Notes: generated by a model not told the origin, from the sequence alone. A stretch of DNA of 64,000 bases from an uncultured Dialister sp. (GCA_900543455.1 UQRR01000002.1:1-64000), one strand, 5' to 3'. Shown: positions 9,757-22,298, numbered from the stretch's first letter. Numbers and translations: made by a program.

Positions 9757-10224
9757 TTATTTTTCCAGCTTTTTGAAAAGGCTCGCCATTTCGAGTGCAT
9801 CCATCGCACATTCGAAGCCTTTGTTGCCGGACTTGAGGCCGGCGCGGTTGATGGCCTGCTCGATGGTGTCAGTGGTGAGGACACCGTAGAGGACGGGGAT
9901 ACCGCTGGAGAGGGAGGCCATAGCGACGCCTTTCGTGACTTCTGTCGCTACGTGTTCGTAGTGGTCAGTCTCTCCGCGGATGACAGCGCCAAGGCAGATG
10001 ACGGCATCATATTTGCCGCTTTCTGCCATTTTCTTCGCCGCGAGCGGGATCTCGAAGGCGCCCGGCACCCACGCGAGGTCGACTTTGTCCATGTCGACGC
10101 CATGACGGGCAAGACCATCGGCTGCGCCGTCGATGAGTTTGGAAACGATGACTTCATTGAAACGGGAAGCGATAATGCCGACGCGGATGTCGCTTTCATT
10201 GAAAAGTCCGGAAATGATGTTCAT
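9757..10224 (-). CDS. ribH: 6,7-dimethyl-8-ribityllumazine synthase
   Basis: A 155-residue lumazine synthase, which condenses the pyrimidine product of RibD with the DHBP made by RibBA to give the immediate riboflavin precursor. The family blocks [48 protein letters not shown] and [16 protein letters not shown] are all present. Length is normal. The ATG at 10224 has AAGGAG 8 bases upstream; an earlier in-frame ATG is unsupported. It is the last rib gene and is separated from ribBA by about 390 bp of repeats. It may therefore be read from the rib promoter by read-through or have its own promoter in the gap. Confidence 0.97.
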   Translation of the reverse strand: MNIISGLFNESDIRVGIIASRFNEVIVSKLIDGAADGLARHGVDMDKVDLAWVPGAFEIPLAAKKMAESGKYDAVICLGAVIRGETDHYEHVATEVTKGVAMASLSSGIPVLYGVLTTDTIEQAINRAGLKSGNKGFECAMDALEMASLFKKLEK

Positions 10225-10261
10225 GAGGGAATCTCCTTTGGGTATATGTAACATACTTTGT

Positions 10262-10610
10262 AAGTGGTAAAGTCTAGGGTTCAAGGTTCAGGGTTCGGGG
10301 TTATCCCCTAGGGCGTGCTGCCCATGGATTGTGGATGAAAGCTTTGCTCTCTAGTTAGAAGTTAGGAGTTAGGAGTTAGGAGTGGTGGTGCGGCGCATTT
10401 CGTCATCCTGAGCGGAGAAAAACGTCGTATGTTAGAAAATGGCTGATCTGAAAATATGAGAACTGAGTCGAAGGATCTAAGCGCCGCAGAGTATAAATAG
10501 GGCGATGTCCGAAGGTGGCATTTCAGTCACCAGTTACTTTGCACCCCTAATCCCTAGATACTAATCCCCAGCTACCAGTCACTAGTCACTAGTCACCACT
10601 CACTAAAATC
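10262..10610. repeat. Repeat-filled gap between ribBA and ribH
   Basis: Contains AGTTAGGAGTTAGGAG runs, GTGGTGCGGCGCAT, a TCATCCTGAGCGGAG unit, AGAACTGAGTCGAAGGATCT, and a block of CTAGTCACTAGTCACCA-type repeats at 10530-10608 that ends at the ribBA stop. No gene seen. Confidence 0.6.
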
Positions 10611-12461
<1,851 letters not shown>

Positions 12462-12480
<19 letters not shown>

Positions 12481-13655
12481 GGCTCTTCCTCTCTCTTCAG
12501 CAGGTCGACGTCTGTCGGGCGCGTGGACTCTGCCTTTTCTTCTTTGGCTTCTTTTTCTACATACGCTTCGATGACGAGATCCTTCCCCGTCATCTGCGTC
12601 TGGATGTCACGGAGACGGATGGCCTTCGGGATGGTCGGTGCGCCCTCGCCGCCGATGAGCCCGGGCGCAGAGACGCCGCCAATGATCATCGGCGCGGTAT
12701 AGATACGTACCTTGTCGACGATACCGGCATCAAAGGCAGACGCGGCGAGCGTCGCGCCGCCCTCTAAGAGGATGCTGTCGATGCCTTTCAGAGCGAGCCC
12801 CGTCATGGCGGCCTCGAGATCGACACTGCCTTTCTCTTCGCCGTCCGTCATAATGATATCGACGCCCATATCCGAGAGCGCTTTGCGCTTTCCCTCATCC
12901 GAGGCCGTCGTGGTGAGGATGATATTCTCCCCCTCTTCGTGAAATACCTTCGCTTTAAGCGGCACCGAGAGATGCCCATCCACGATGATACGGACGGGGT
13001 CGATCATCCCCTCCGTGCGGGCAGTGAGCTGCGGATTGTCCGCAAGGATCGTGCCCGCGCCGACCATGATGCCCTTGTAGCAGCCGCGCAGGACATGTAC
13101 TTCTTCCCGCGAGTCTTCACAGGAAATCCACTGGGAGTCCCCCGTGTGGCAAGCCGTCTTGCCATCCAGAGACATCGCAGCCTTGTAGAGGACGAAGGGC
13201 TTGTGCTGCGTGATGTATTTCAGGAAAACTTCATTCAGCTTCTTCGCTTCCTCTTCCATGAGACCGACCGTCACAAAGATCCCCGCTTCTTTCAGCTTGC
13301 GGATCCCCTTGCCGGCGACGAGAGGATTCGGATCCTCCATCGCGACGACCACGCGGTCGACACCTTTTTCCACCACGAGGTCAGCGCACGGCGGCGTCTT
13401 CCCATAGTGCGAGCATGGCTCAAGCGTCACATAGAGCGTTGCCCCCTTCGGATCTTCTGTCGCGTGAGCGAAGCAGTTCACTTCCGCATGCGGCCCGCCA
13501 TATACTTCATGCCAGCCCTCGCCGATGATGCGGCCATCTTTTACGAGCACCGCCCCGACCATCGGATTCGGACGGGTATGTCCCATGCCGCGCACCGCCA
13601 GCTCCAGCGCACGGCTCATGAATTTTCTGTCTTCATCGATACGCAAAAAATCCAC
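12462..13655 (-). CDS. ribD: Bifunctional riboflavin deaminase/reductase
   Basis: A 397-residue RibD. The N-terminal cytidine-deaminase-like zinc domain has HAE at residues 56-58, PC at 80-81 and C90 (LEPCSHYGKTPPC), after the typical GHTRPNPMVGAVLVKDG. The C-terminal reductase domain starts near residue 150 and includes FVLYKAAMSLDGKTA and LEGGATLAASAF. RibD performs the second and third steps from GTP. I take the GTG at 13655 as start, preceded by GGAAAGGAA. Both the start codon and its ribosome site lie inside the 3' arm of the hairpin that follows the riboswitch, which suggests that the switch can also hide the start. An internal ATG at codon 13 is an alternative. Confidence 0.95.
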
Positions 13656-13678
13656 CTTCCTTTCCTTCAGGGAGGTGG
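13650..13678 (-). terminator. Expression-platform hairpin of the FMN riboswitch
   Basis: On the minus strand CCACCT and AGGTGG arms enclose about 15 bases and are followed by ATTTTTT, which fits an intrinsic terminator. The 3' arm contains the ribD ribosome site and GTG start, so termination and start-site masking may act together. Confidence 0.7.
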
Positions 13679-13697
13679 ACAGCCAAAAAGTCTACCA

Positions 13698-13823
13698 CTC
13701 TTCTTTCATCCGGACTCTAACCGTCGGCTCTGGGTTCTCACCAGATCTACTGCAGGACATCCGCAGCTCGTGGGCTCAGAAGATCTTTACCACCGGTGGG
13801 GAATTCCGCCCCGCCCTGAAGAG
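13698..13823 (-). promoter_or_regulatory. FMN riboswitch (RFN element)
   Basis: The minus strand shows the characteristic RFN sequence. A closing stem pairs CTCTTC (13823-13818) with GAAGAG (13703-13698). It is preceded by TTCAGGGCGGGG and includes GGAATTCCCCACCGG, CCCACGAGC, GATCTGGTGAGAACC, CCGACGGTTAGAGTC and CCGGATGAAAGAAGAG. It binds FMN and lowers expression of the downstream genes, here the ribDEBAH set. Confidence 0.97.
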
Positions 13824-13841
13824 ATATATTTCTACGTTTCT

Positions 13842-13847
13842 ATTATA
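13842..13847 (-). promoter_or_regulatory. ribD: Probable rib promoter, extended -10
   Basis: TATAAT preceded by TGT (TGn extended -10) lies about 20 bases upstream of the riboswitch on the minus strand. No good -35 is visible. Confidence 0.5.
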
Positions 13848-13867
13848 ACAGATGACGCAAGGGGGAT

Positions 13868-14955
<1,088 letters not shown>

Positions 14956-15024
14956 TTGCGTAAAACCCGCGTACCATATATACTAGAAAAGATAATTCTA
15001 TTTTTTATTAAGGAGATGGATGTT

Positions 15025-15990
15025 TTGAATTTTGTTGACGCCGTAGTGGCCTTTTTGAACATTGGCATTTTCAGTACGCTGATCTGCCGCTTTACCGGAG
15101 CGAATATGGCAATGCTCGTTTTCTGTGCGCTGCTCTACATGGGGAGTGAACCGATGGAAACGGTAGGCATCATGCTGACGTACTTGGTCTTTATGCGCCT
15201 CACCATTTACACCCAGAAGCGCAAGCTGAATTTCAAGAAGCTGCAGGTCTTCAAAGGAATGCGAGTCTTTGTCCCCGTCCTTCTGATCGTGATCTCTCTC
15301 TTCCTGTATCCATTCGCAGCTTTGGCGATCTTCCTCCTGCTCTTCATGGTGGAGATCCTTGCGCAGATCAAGACGGAGATCCCGGAGGACAGACAGCTTT
15401 CGAAGGGAGAACTCACCAAGTACATCGTGATCGGTTCCCTCCTGACCACTGTCTCTATGATCGCAGTCAAATTCATCCCCGCTGCCTGGTACTATGCACT
15501 GGGCGGCGCTGTCGGTCTTTTCCTCTGCGGCTTCGTATGGTGGCTGGGACAGGACCGCGACAGACTTTCCGGCATTTGGGATACGGTCATCCTGCTCTCC
15601 TTCATTCCTCTCGGCCTCTTCGGCTTCGATATGGCAGACTGGATGGATGATATGCGCCGCAGCGTGAACCCGACCCGCATCGCATACAATCTGCCTTTCA
15701 TTTTCCTGCCAGTCTTCTATGTCGGCTTCCTGATGGCGAATATCCTCTTTGGTGTCTTCTCCCTCTCCGGCATGTGCATCACCTTCTTCGGCGCACTCGG
15801 TCTGCGTCTCTTCGGCTACTATGAAATGTCCGGCAAGGGCAAGGCAAGCCTCATCGCGATCGGCTTCACCGTCCTCGGCCTCTTCCTTCTCTTCCTCACC
15901 GCACCGGAGCCTATCGGTGTATCCAAGTATGTGGATGCTTTCCTGCCGACCAATTACTATGGCTTCAAGGGCATCCTGAATATGTTCTGA
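15025..15990 (+). CDS. Polytopic membrane protein, function unknown
   Basis: A hydrophobic protein of about 321 residues, with roughly eight to nine membrane segments and an invariant-looking cytoplasmic stretch rich in Lys/Arg (TQKRKLNFKKLQVFKGMR). I do not recognise the family. The start I prefer is TTG at 15025, with AAGGAG 10 bases upstream; the in-frame ATG at 15016 abuts that ribosome site and frames further upstream have none. It is the only plus-strand host gene in this half of the window and stands alone between the repeat desert and two hairpins. Transport or envelope work is possible, but nothing in the sequence decides it. Confidence 0.75.
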   Translation: MNFVDAVVAFLNIGIFSTLICRFTGANMAMLVFCALLYMGSEPMETVGIMLTYLVFMRLTIYTQKRKLNFKKLQVFKGMRVFVPVLLIVISLFLYPFAALAIFLLLFMVEILAQIKTEIPEDRQLSKGELTKYIVIGSLLTTVSMIAVKFIPAAWYYALGGAVGLFLCGFVWWLGQDRDRLSGIWDTVILLSFIPLGLFGFDMADWMDDMRRSVNPTRIAYNLPFIFLPVFYVGFLMANILFGVFSLSGMCITFFGALGLRLFGYYEMSGKGKASLIAIGFTVLGLFLLFLTAPEPIGVSKYVDAFLPTNYYGFKGILNMF

Positions 15991-16095
15991 GGCTTGGTGA
16001 CGGGTGACTGGTGACTAGTAGCTAGGGATGAGTGGCTAGGGATTAGGAAGTTTGCCTCACATTTCCCGCTACTCCGCTATACCTGATCCCAAAAG

Positions 16096-16135
16096 AAAAC
16101 CGTCATGTTCGGAAATGGTCATGACGGTTTTTGTT
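16096..16135 (+). terminator. Terminator after the membrane protein gene
   Basis: AAAACCGTCATG and CATGACGGTTTT arms enclose a 12-base loop, and the plus strand then runs TTGTTT. Confidence 0.8.
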
Positions 16136-16170
16136 TGCCCAAAACAGATCGTGAAAAATATAACACGTAA

Positions 16171-16197
16171 AAAGCGAGGCCCGATGGACCTCGCTTT
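16171..16197. terminator. Second hairpin, possibly bidirectional
   Basis: AAAGCGAGG and CCTCGCTTT arms with an A/T-rich flank on both sides. It lies between two convergent genes, 120 bases past the radical SAM stop, with more CTAGTCACTAG repeats in between (16240-16313). Confidence 0.6.
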
Positions 16198-16313
16198 CGT
16201 ATCAATTTCATAAACCGATAGTATGGAGAAATGGTAAGAGGGAAAATTCCTAATTCCTAATCCCTAGCTACTAGTCACTAGCTACCAGCTATTAATCCCT
16301 ACCCACTAAACAG

Positions 16314-18221
16314 CTACTCCCCCGCCTTCGGCTGACGATACGTGAAAACACGCTTCGGTTCCTTGCTTTCTACCTTATGATCGAGGAGATTTACATCAAG
16401 GATCGGGCAGACGCCACAGCCATTGCAGGCCTGATGGCGACAGTCATGGGTGAGGATCCCCTTCTCGGCCATGCGCCATTCTTTCAGGAGGTAATCCTTC
16501 GTGACACCGCTGTCGATATGATCCCACGGTTCGCATTCGTAGAAATCACGAATGCGCGCTGCGTACTCATCGGGATCGATACCGCATTCCCGGAAGCTGT
16601 CCATCCAGACGTCGAAGTGGAAAAATTCCGTCCAGCTGTCATAGGTGCAGCCTTTCTTCCATGCGGTGTAGATCGCAGAAGAGAGCTTGCGATCGCCGCG
16701 AGCAAGGACGGCTTCGATATATCCTGTCTTGGCATCATGATAGGCGTACTTGATATGGCGGTTTGTGAAAAGGCTCTTCAGATACTGCTGTTTGCGCTCG
16801 ATCTCCTCTACGCTGCACTGCGGCATCCACTGGAAAGGGGTGAAAGGCTTCGGCACGAAGCTCGAGACGCTGACGGTGATGCGCAGGTCATAGCGCCCCT
16901 TGATCTCATGATAGAGCTCGTGGATGCGGTTTGCCAGATCGGCGATGCCCTTCAGGTCTTCATCCGTTTCCGTCGGAAGCCCCATCATGAAGTAGAGCTT
17001 CACCTTTTTCCAGCCATTTTTGAAGGCATTCGCACAGGCGCCCATGATGTCTTCCTCCGTGACGCCCTTATTGATGACATCGCGCATACGCTGCGTACCG
17101 GCTTCCGGTGCCAGCGTGAGACCGCTCTTTCTGACCTGCTGGATCTTTTTCGCGATGTCGATGGAGAAGCTGTCGACACGCAGTGACGGGAGACTGACGC
17201 TCACGCGCTTGTCTTTGAAATTTTCCAAGAGGTGATCGACAAGCTCGGGCAGGCAGGAGTAGTCTGCCGAAGAGAGGGACATGAGGGAAATCTCATTATA
17301 GCCCGTATTCTTGATGAGGGTATCTGCGATCTCCTGCAGTCTCTCTTCGCTCTTCTCGCGCACAGGGCGGTAGATCATCCCCGCCTGGCAGAAACGGCAT
17401 CCGCGGCTGCAGCCGCGGAACATTTCCAGAACGGCACGATCATGCACGATCTCGATATGCGGGAGGATCGGCTTGTCATCGATGTGGACATGGTCGACAT
17501 CACGGATGACACGCTTCTTCACAGGGAACTGGGCCGCTTCGTCGATGGGTCGGATGCTGCGGAAGACGCCATTCTCATAGTAAGAGACCTCATAGAGGGA
17601 CGGTGCATAGCAGCCATCGATCTGAGCGAGACGGCGGATCGCCTCTTTGCGGCCGCCGGGCTTCCCTTCCGCTTTCCATGCTTTCACGATATCCACCATC
17701 TCTCCGATGGCTTCTTCAGATTCTCCGATGAAGAAGACGTCGAAGAAATCAGCGACCGGCTCTGCATTGTACACACAGGGGCCGCCGGCGACGACGAGGG
17801 GATCCTCGCCTGTGCGATCCTTCGCCCAGACAGGAATGCCTGCCATGTCGATCATGTTCAGGATATTCGTGTAGCACATTTCATACGGCATGGTGAAGCC
17901 AAGTACATCGAAGTCCTTGACCGGGCATTTGTTTTCAAGAGAAAAGAGCGGGATGTGCTTCTCTCTCATCATCGCTTCCATGTCCACCCATGGCGCATAT
18001 ACACGCTCTGCCAGCGCATCCTCTCTGGCATTCAGGACACTGTAGATGATCTTGAGTCCCAGATGGCTCATGGCGACTTCGTAGACATCAGGGAATGCCA
18101 GCGCCACTTTCACCGGGATCTCATCGTGGTTTTTCACCACACTGTTCCACTCTCCGCCAATGTAGCGGGCAGGCTTTTGGATATGCATCAGCCATACGGG
18201 ATCGATAGTTACACGGTTCAT
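16314..18221 (-). CDS. B12-binding-domain radical SAM protein (YgiQ-like group)
   Basis: A 635-residue radical SAM enzyme. The N-terminal half resembles the fold seen before radical SAM domains in this group (VKVALAFPDVYEVAMSHLG, GGPCVYNAEPVADF). The iron-sulfur cluster motif CSRGCRFCQAG is near residue 270, after FRG. The tail has four cysteines in CRHQACNGCGVC, a likely second metal or cluster site. It matches the family I know as TIGR03960, often encoded near rodA and a DUF2344 gene in Firmicutes; the substrate is not firmly known. It lies downstream of rodA, separated by about 245 bp of repeats. Confidence 0.88.
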   Translation of the reverse strand: MNRVTIDPVWLMHIQKPARYIGGEWNSVVKNHDEIPVKVALAFPDVYEVAMSHLGLKIIYSVLNAREDALAERVYAPWVDMEAMMREKHIPLFSLENKCPVKDFDVLGFTMPYEMCYTNILNMIDMAGIPVWAKDRTGEDPLVVAGGPCVYNAEPVADFFDVFFIGESEEAIGEMVDIVKAWKAEGKPGGRKEAIRRLAQIDGCYAPSLYEVSYYENGVFRSIRPIDEAAQFPVKKRVIRDVDHVHIDDKPILPHIEIVHDRAVLEMFRGCSRGCRFCQAGMIYRPVREKSEERLQEIADTLIKNTGYNEISLMSLSSADYSCLPELVDHLLENFKDKRVSVSLPSLRVDSFSIDIAKKIQQVRKSGLTLAPEAGTQRMRDVINKGVTEEDIMGACANAFKNGWKKVKLYFMMGLPTETDEDLKGIADLANRIHELYHEIKGRYDLRITVSVSSFVPKPFTPFQWMPQCSVEEIERKQQYLKSLFTNRHIKYAYHDAKTGYIEAVLARGDRKLSSAIYTAWKKGCTYDSWTEFFHFDVWMDSFRECGIDPDEYAARIRDFYECEPWDHIDSGVTKDYLLKEWRMAEKGILTHDCRHQACNGCGVCPILDVNLLDHKVESKEPKRVFTYRQPKAGE

Positions 18222-18231
18222 TTGATACTCC

Positions 18232-18465
18232 TAAAAAAAATGGGGTTACAGGTTTGTGGTTGTATTGGTTCAAAGGATTCAAAGGGTTCAATGGGTTCTA
18301 AGGGTTCTAAGGGTTCTAAGGGTTGTGGTGCGGCGCATAAAAATAGTGAAGCGCCGCGAGTATACTTAGCCTTCCCCTCTAGGGGAAGGTGCCCCGAAGG
18401 GGCGGATAGGGTGACTATGGTATGAAAGATCAATGATCGGATGTCTAATAGTTCCTAGTCCCCAG
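18232..18465. repeat. Repeat block between rodA and the radical SAM gene
   Basis: Tandem GGTTCAAAGGATTCAAAGG and TTCTAAGGGTTCTAAGGG units come first. A GTGGTGCGGCGCATAAAAA hairpin with GAAGCGCCGCGAG follows, then CCTTCCCCTCTAGGGGAAGG. No gene. Confidence 0.6.
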
Positions 18466-19581
18466 TCAATCAAACATCAATTTCTTTCTTCTTAAATAGA
18501 TATTCATCAAAAGCCCGACGCAGAGAAGATTCATAAGGAGAGCCGAGCCGCCGTAGCTCATGAAAGGCAGCGGGATGCCGGTGACAGGCATAATGCCGAG
18601 GGTCATGCCGACATTGATGAAGATCTGGAAGAGCCACATGGAAAAGATCCCACAGGCGAGCAGGCTGCCGAAGGCATCCCCCGAAGAGCGGGAAATCATA
18701 AGTGTCCTGTATAAAAGAACGAAAAATAAAAAGAGAACGAAAATGGCTCCGACGAAGCCCAGCTCTTCCCCAATGACGGAGAAGATGAAGTCAGTATGAT
18801 TTTCCGGGAGGAAATTCAGCTGGCTCTGCGTGCCTTCGAAAAGACCCTGCCCGATGAAACCGCCGCTGCCGATGGAAATCTTCGACTGGATGACATGGTA
18901 ACCGGAGCCATACGGATCGACGTCCGGATTGAAAAGGACGAGGATACGCATCTTCTGGTAGCTGTGCAGGACAAAGAACCAGATGAACGGGAAGACCACG
19001 ACGAATGCAAGAAAAGCGCGTTTCACGAGCTGCATCTTGAGTCCGGAAATATAAAGCATGCCGAAGGTGATGGCCGCGAAGACAAGGCTCGTACCAAGGT
19101 CCGGCTGGATGAAGATCAAAAGTGTCGGAAGTGCCATCATACCCGCGACAGGCAGAAGGCTCTTCCATGTCTGGAAGCCGGATTTGTCATTCGCCATGAG
19201 CCTTGCCAGACAGATGATCATGATGATTTTCGCAAATTCCGAAGGCTGCAGCGTGAAAGGGCCGATCTGGATCCAGCGCTGCGCCCCAAGCGCACTCGTT
19301 CCGGCGAATTTGACGACCAGAAGCAGGATCGCATTGATGCCATAGAGGATGGGTACGAATCGATAGAGTTTCCTGTAGTCAAAATAGAGCGAGCACCCGG
19401 CGATGATAAGACCGCCGACAAAGAAGATCCCCTGCTTCATGACGAAGTCATACTGCCCCGGTTGTCCATCCATATTCGCATGAGTGGCACTCGCAATGAT
19501 CAGAAGACAGATGACGCCAAGACCCAGGACAGCCATCAGCAGCGTGCTGTCGATGCGCCGCCAATACCGAATGAGATTCAT
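18466..19581 (-). CDS. rodA: Rod-shape-determining glycosyltransferase RodA
   Basis: A 371-residue SEDS-family peptidoglycan polymerase with about ten membrane segments. Signature stretches are PSEFAKIIMIICLARLM, the QPDLGTSLVF catalytic loop (Asp), ENHTDFIFSVIGEELGFVG and the closing PLPFMSYGGSALL. RodA polymerises lipid II with its partner PBP2, encoded two genes upstream. It follows the MinD-like gene by 4 bases, as the last gene of the mre-mrd cluster. The assignment to RodA rather than FtsW rests on this context and on the opening MNLIRYWRRID. Confidence 0.95.
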   Translation of the reverse strand: MNLIRYWRRIDSTLLMAVLGLGVICLLIIASATHANMDGQPGQYDFVMKQGIFFVGGLIIAGCSLYFDYRKLYRFVPILYGINAILLLVVKFAGTSALGAQRWIQIGPFTLQPSEFAKIIMIICLARLMANDKSGFQTWKSLLPVAGMMALPTLLIFIQPDLGTSLVFAAITFGMLYISGLKMQLVKRAFLAFVVVFPFIWFFVLHSYQKMRILVLFNPDVDPYGSGYHVIQSKISIGSGGFIGQGLFEGTQSQLNFLPENHTDFIFSVIGEELGFVGAIFVLFLFFVLLYRTLMISRSSGDAFGSLLACGIFSMWLFQIFINVGMTLGIMPVTGIPLPFMSYGGSALLMNLLCVGLLMNIYLRRKKLMFD

Positions 19582-19585
19582 TCTG

Positions 19586-20431
19586 CTATCTCCTCCTCTG
19601 CCATTTATACGAGCGGCTGCCCGAGTGCCAGGAAAGGCCGGCCGGTGCCGTCTTCACAGGTGCCTTCTCCCGCGCATTCTCCGCCTCTGCTCTCCGAAGC
19701 AGCTTCTTCCAGCGTGGAAACGGGATCTGTTTCTCTTCTTTGTACGATTTCCAGAAAAGAGCGAGTGCTTCTCCGAGCGCCCCTTTTTCGGAAAAATCCG
19801 AAAGCTCTCCCTGATGCGCGAGACGGTCTGCTTCCTCCGTATACGGGATGATGGCAGAGACGGACTCTTCATCGAGCGTCTCCAGCATATCCGTCAAGGA
19901 GATCTGCGTATCCCCCGAGAGGGAGAACTGGTTCAGCACATAGGTCATGTACCGCTTGCGCGGTCCCGTCATGAGACGCTCTGCATTCCGCTTCGAGGCC
20001 CAGGACGGCGCCACGACGAGGAACATATGATCCGAGAGATGCTCCGCAAAGCGGATACCCTCTCCTCGCCCCGCCGGACAGTCGAGAAGGATGTAGTCAT
20101 ACTTGTCCTCCACGTCTTCCAGCACGGTATCCATCGCCGCAGGAAAAACAGTCTCCCATGTATCATTCTGCGCCGCCGGCAGGAAATCCAAATGGTCATT
20201 CACTTCCAAGATGACATCCTTCGCAAAGCAACGGCCTTCCGCCAGATCCATCACATGATAGAAGCACTCATTTTCCAGTCCCAGCACGAGATCCATATTT
20301 CTCATGCCCATATCCCCATCGATGAGGAGCACCTTCTTCCCCTTCCGAGAGAGGAATATCCCCAGAGCAGCAGTGAGGAGCGTCTTCCCCACGCCGCCCT
20401 TACCGGAAGCAAAGGATACGATCTCAGCCAT
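19586..20431 (-). CDS. minD: MinD/ParA-type P-loop ATPase
   Basis: About 281 residues. It has the deviant Walker A motif SGKGGVGKT at the N-terminus, the switch region DGDMGMRNMDLVLGLE and YDYILLDCPAG, as in MinD, which places the division site by recruiting MinC to the membrane. Points against a standard MinD are that neither minC nor minE is adjacent and that the C-terminus is a basic tail (HSGSRSYKWQRRR) rather than the usual amphipathic helix. It sits between mrdA and rodA and overlaps the mrdA end by 8 bases, so it is co-expressed with the elongasome. The ATG at 20431 has AGGAGG upstream. Confidence 0.8.
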   Translation of the reverse strand: MAEIVSFASGKGGVGKTLLTAALGIFLSRKGKKVLLIDGDMGMRNMDLVLGLENECFYHVMDLAEGRCFAKDVILEVNDHLDFLPAAQNDTWETVFPAAMDTVLEDVEDKYDYILLDCPAGRGEGIRFAEHLSDHMFLVVAPSWASKRNAERLMTGPRKRYMTYVLNQFSLSGDTQISLTDMLETLDEESVSAIIPYTEEADRLAHQGELSDFSEKGALGEALALFWKSYKEEKQIPFPRWKKLLRRAEAENAREKAPVKTAPAGLSWHSGSRSYKWQRRR

Positions 20432-22298
20432 TCTTTTTGCCTCCTGCCTTTGCCTCATCCGCTGCCTTCAGCTTTGCCGGCGAATAATCTCCGATATGGA
20501 AATAGGCATCCATCATCTTCTTGACGACCGGTGCCGCGGACTCCGAGCCGAAACCGCTGTGCTCGAACATGCACAGGATCACGACCTCCGGCTTGTCGAA
20601 AGGCGCATATGCCACGAACCAGCCGTTATCGAGACCATTCGTTTCCGCCGTACCAGACTTACCGGCGATCGAGATCGGATAATGTTCGAAGATCTGTCCG
20701 CCTGTCCCATCCTTGCTCATGACCATCCGAAGTCCTTTGTGGATCGCATCAAGCGTATCCTTAGATACCGGAAGCGTCCCCACCTTCTCCGGTGAGAAGA
20801 TCTTGAGCGGTGTCCCATCCAGCTGATCGATGCGGTTCACAAGGTATGGCTGGTAGCGGAAGCCGCCATTGGCGATCGCCGAGTATACCATCGCCATCTG
20901 CAGCGGCGTCGTCAGGGTGAAGCTCTGTCCGATCGCGGCATCCATCGTCTCCCCGAGGTACCAGTCCTGCTTGAAAACTTTCTTCTTGTAGGCTTCGCTT
21001 GCGATATTGCCGTCCGATTCACCGGCAAGGTCGATGCCTGTCGTTTTCCCAAGACCGAATTCCTCCGCCATATGGGAGATGCGGTCGATACCTGCACGGC
21101 GTCCCATTTCATAGAAATAGACATTGTCCGACTTTTCGATTGCTTCATAGAAATTGATCCATCCGAAAGCTTCGCCCCCAGAGTTTCTCTTATCGACGAG
21201 CCAGTGCTTGCCGTTATCAAAAATGCGTTCCTCTGGTGTCGTCACCTTCGCTTCGAGTGCTGCCGCGCCCGTGATGACTTTGAAGAGCGATCCGGGCGGA
21301 TACATCGACTGGATCGTGCGGTTCTGCATCGGATGATTCTTATTATTGACGATCTCATTCCAGTCTTTCGAAGAGATCCCCTTGCTGAAGCGGTTCGGAT
21401 CATAGCTCGGCCAGCTAGCCATTGCGAGGATCGCTCCGCTATTCGGATCAACAGCCACCGCGGAAGCCCCCGTCGGCATGACACCGCCATGGACGAGCGT
21501 CTTCACCTGTGCTTCCATCGCGTCCTCTGCCGCTTTCTGCAGATTCGCATCCAGCGTCAGACGCACACTGTTCCCCGTGACAGACGGCGTACCACCCACA
21601 TAGCGGACAGGCTGACCCGATGCATTGACCTCGACCGTCTTCGAGCCATTCTTGCCTTCGAGATAATTGTTATAGCGGCGCTCAAGGCCCGCACGACCGA
21701 TCAGTGTCGTGGTCTTGTACGGATTTCCTTCCGCGTCCCTGTCATCCGGCCCCGCTTCGCCGACATAGCCAAGGACCTGCGCCCCCGCATTGCCCAGCGG
21801 ATATACGCGCAGCGGATTCACTTCTATTTCGATGCCGGGAAATTCATCCTTCTTCTCTTCGATCTGCGTCGCGACATCGATGCCGACATCGTTTGCCAGA
21901 TAGATCGCTCCGAAGGCCAGCTTATTGTCTTCGATCTTTTTCTTGATATCGGCAGTCGGCACATGAAGAAGCTGCGACAGGCGGCTGAGCGCCTCATCCG
22001 ACAGCGTATTCCCCTTGCGATCGACCGGCATGACGACGCTGTATGCCGAGCGCGAGCCCGCAAGGATCAAGCCATTCCGGTCATACATGACACCACGCAT
22101 CGCCTGCATGGGAAGGTAACGGATGCGATTTCCATCCGCTTCTTCTTTATAATACCCGCCCTGAATGACCTGCATATAGAAAAGACGCAGTCCCAGGACG
22201 AGCAGGAGGAAGATCGCCGCATAGATCATACGCGCATAGCGGGACTCCTCGGTATTTTTCAAAAGCCCACTGAGAATCGAGGGCACATGTTTATTCAC
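20424..22298 (-). CDS. mrdA: Penicillin-binding protein 2 (elongation transpeptidase)
   Basis: About 624 residues: a short cytoplasmic tail, one membrane segment (MIYAAIFLLLVLGLRLFYMQ), a dimerisation domain and a class B transpeptidase domain. Active-site motifs are SLFK (in PPGSLFKVITG), SDN (IEKSDNVYFYEMG) and KSG (AGKSGTAETNG). It crosslinks side-wall peptidoglycan together with RodA. The start is a GTG at 22298 or 22301; the former overlaps the mreD stop as GTGA and has GGGAGGGAG upstream. Longer in-frame upstream sequence is the shadow of mreD. Confidence 0.95.
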   Translation of the reverse strand: MNKHVPSILSGLLKNTEESRYARMIYAAIFLLLVLGLRLFYMQVIQGGYYKEEADGNRIRYLPMQAMRGVMYDRNGLILAGSRSAYSVVMPVDRKGNTLSDEALSRLSQLLHVPTADIKKKIEDNKLAFGAIYLANDVGIDVATQIEEKKDEFPGIEIEVNPLRVYPLGNAGAQVLGYVGEAGPDDRDAEGNPYKTTTLIGRAGLERRYNNYLEGKNGSKTVEVNASGQPVRYVGGTPSVTGNSVRLTLDANLQKAAEDAMEAQVKTLVHGGVMPTGASAVAVDPNSGAILAMASWPSYDPNRFSKGISSKDWNEIVNNKNHPMQNRTIQSMYPPGSLFKVITGAAALEAKVTTPEERIFDNGKHWLVDKRNSGGEAFGWINFYEAIEKSDNVYFYEMGRRAGIDRISHMAEEFGLGKTTGIDLAGESDGNIASEAYKKKVFKQDWYLGETMDAAIGQSFTLTTPLQMAMVYSAIANGGFRYQPYLVNRIDQLDGTPLKIFSPEKVGTLPVSKDTLDAIHKGLRMVMSKDGTGGQIFEHYPISIAGKSGTAETNGLDNGWFVAYAPFDKPEVVILCMFEHSGFGSESAAPVVKKMMDAYFHIGDYSPAKLKAADEAKAGGKKNG

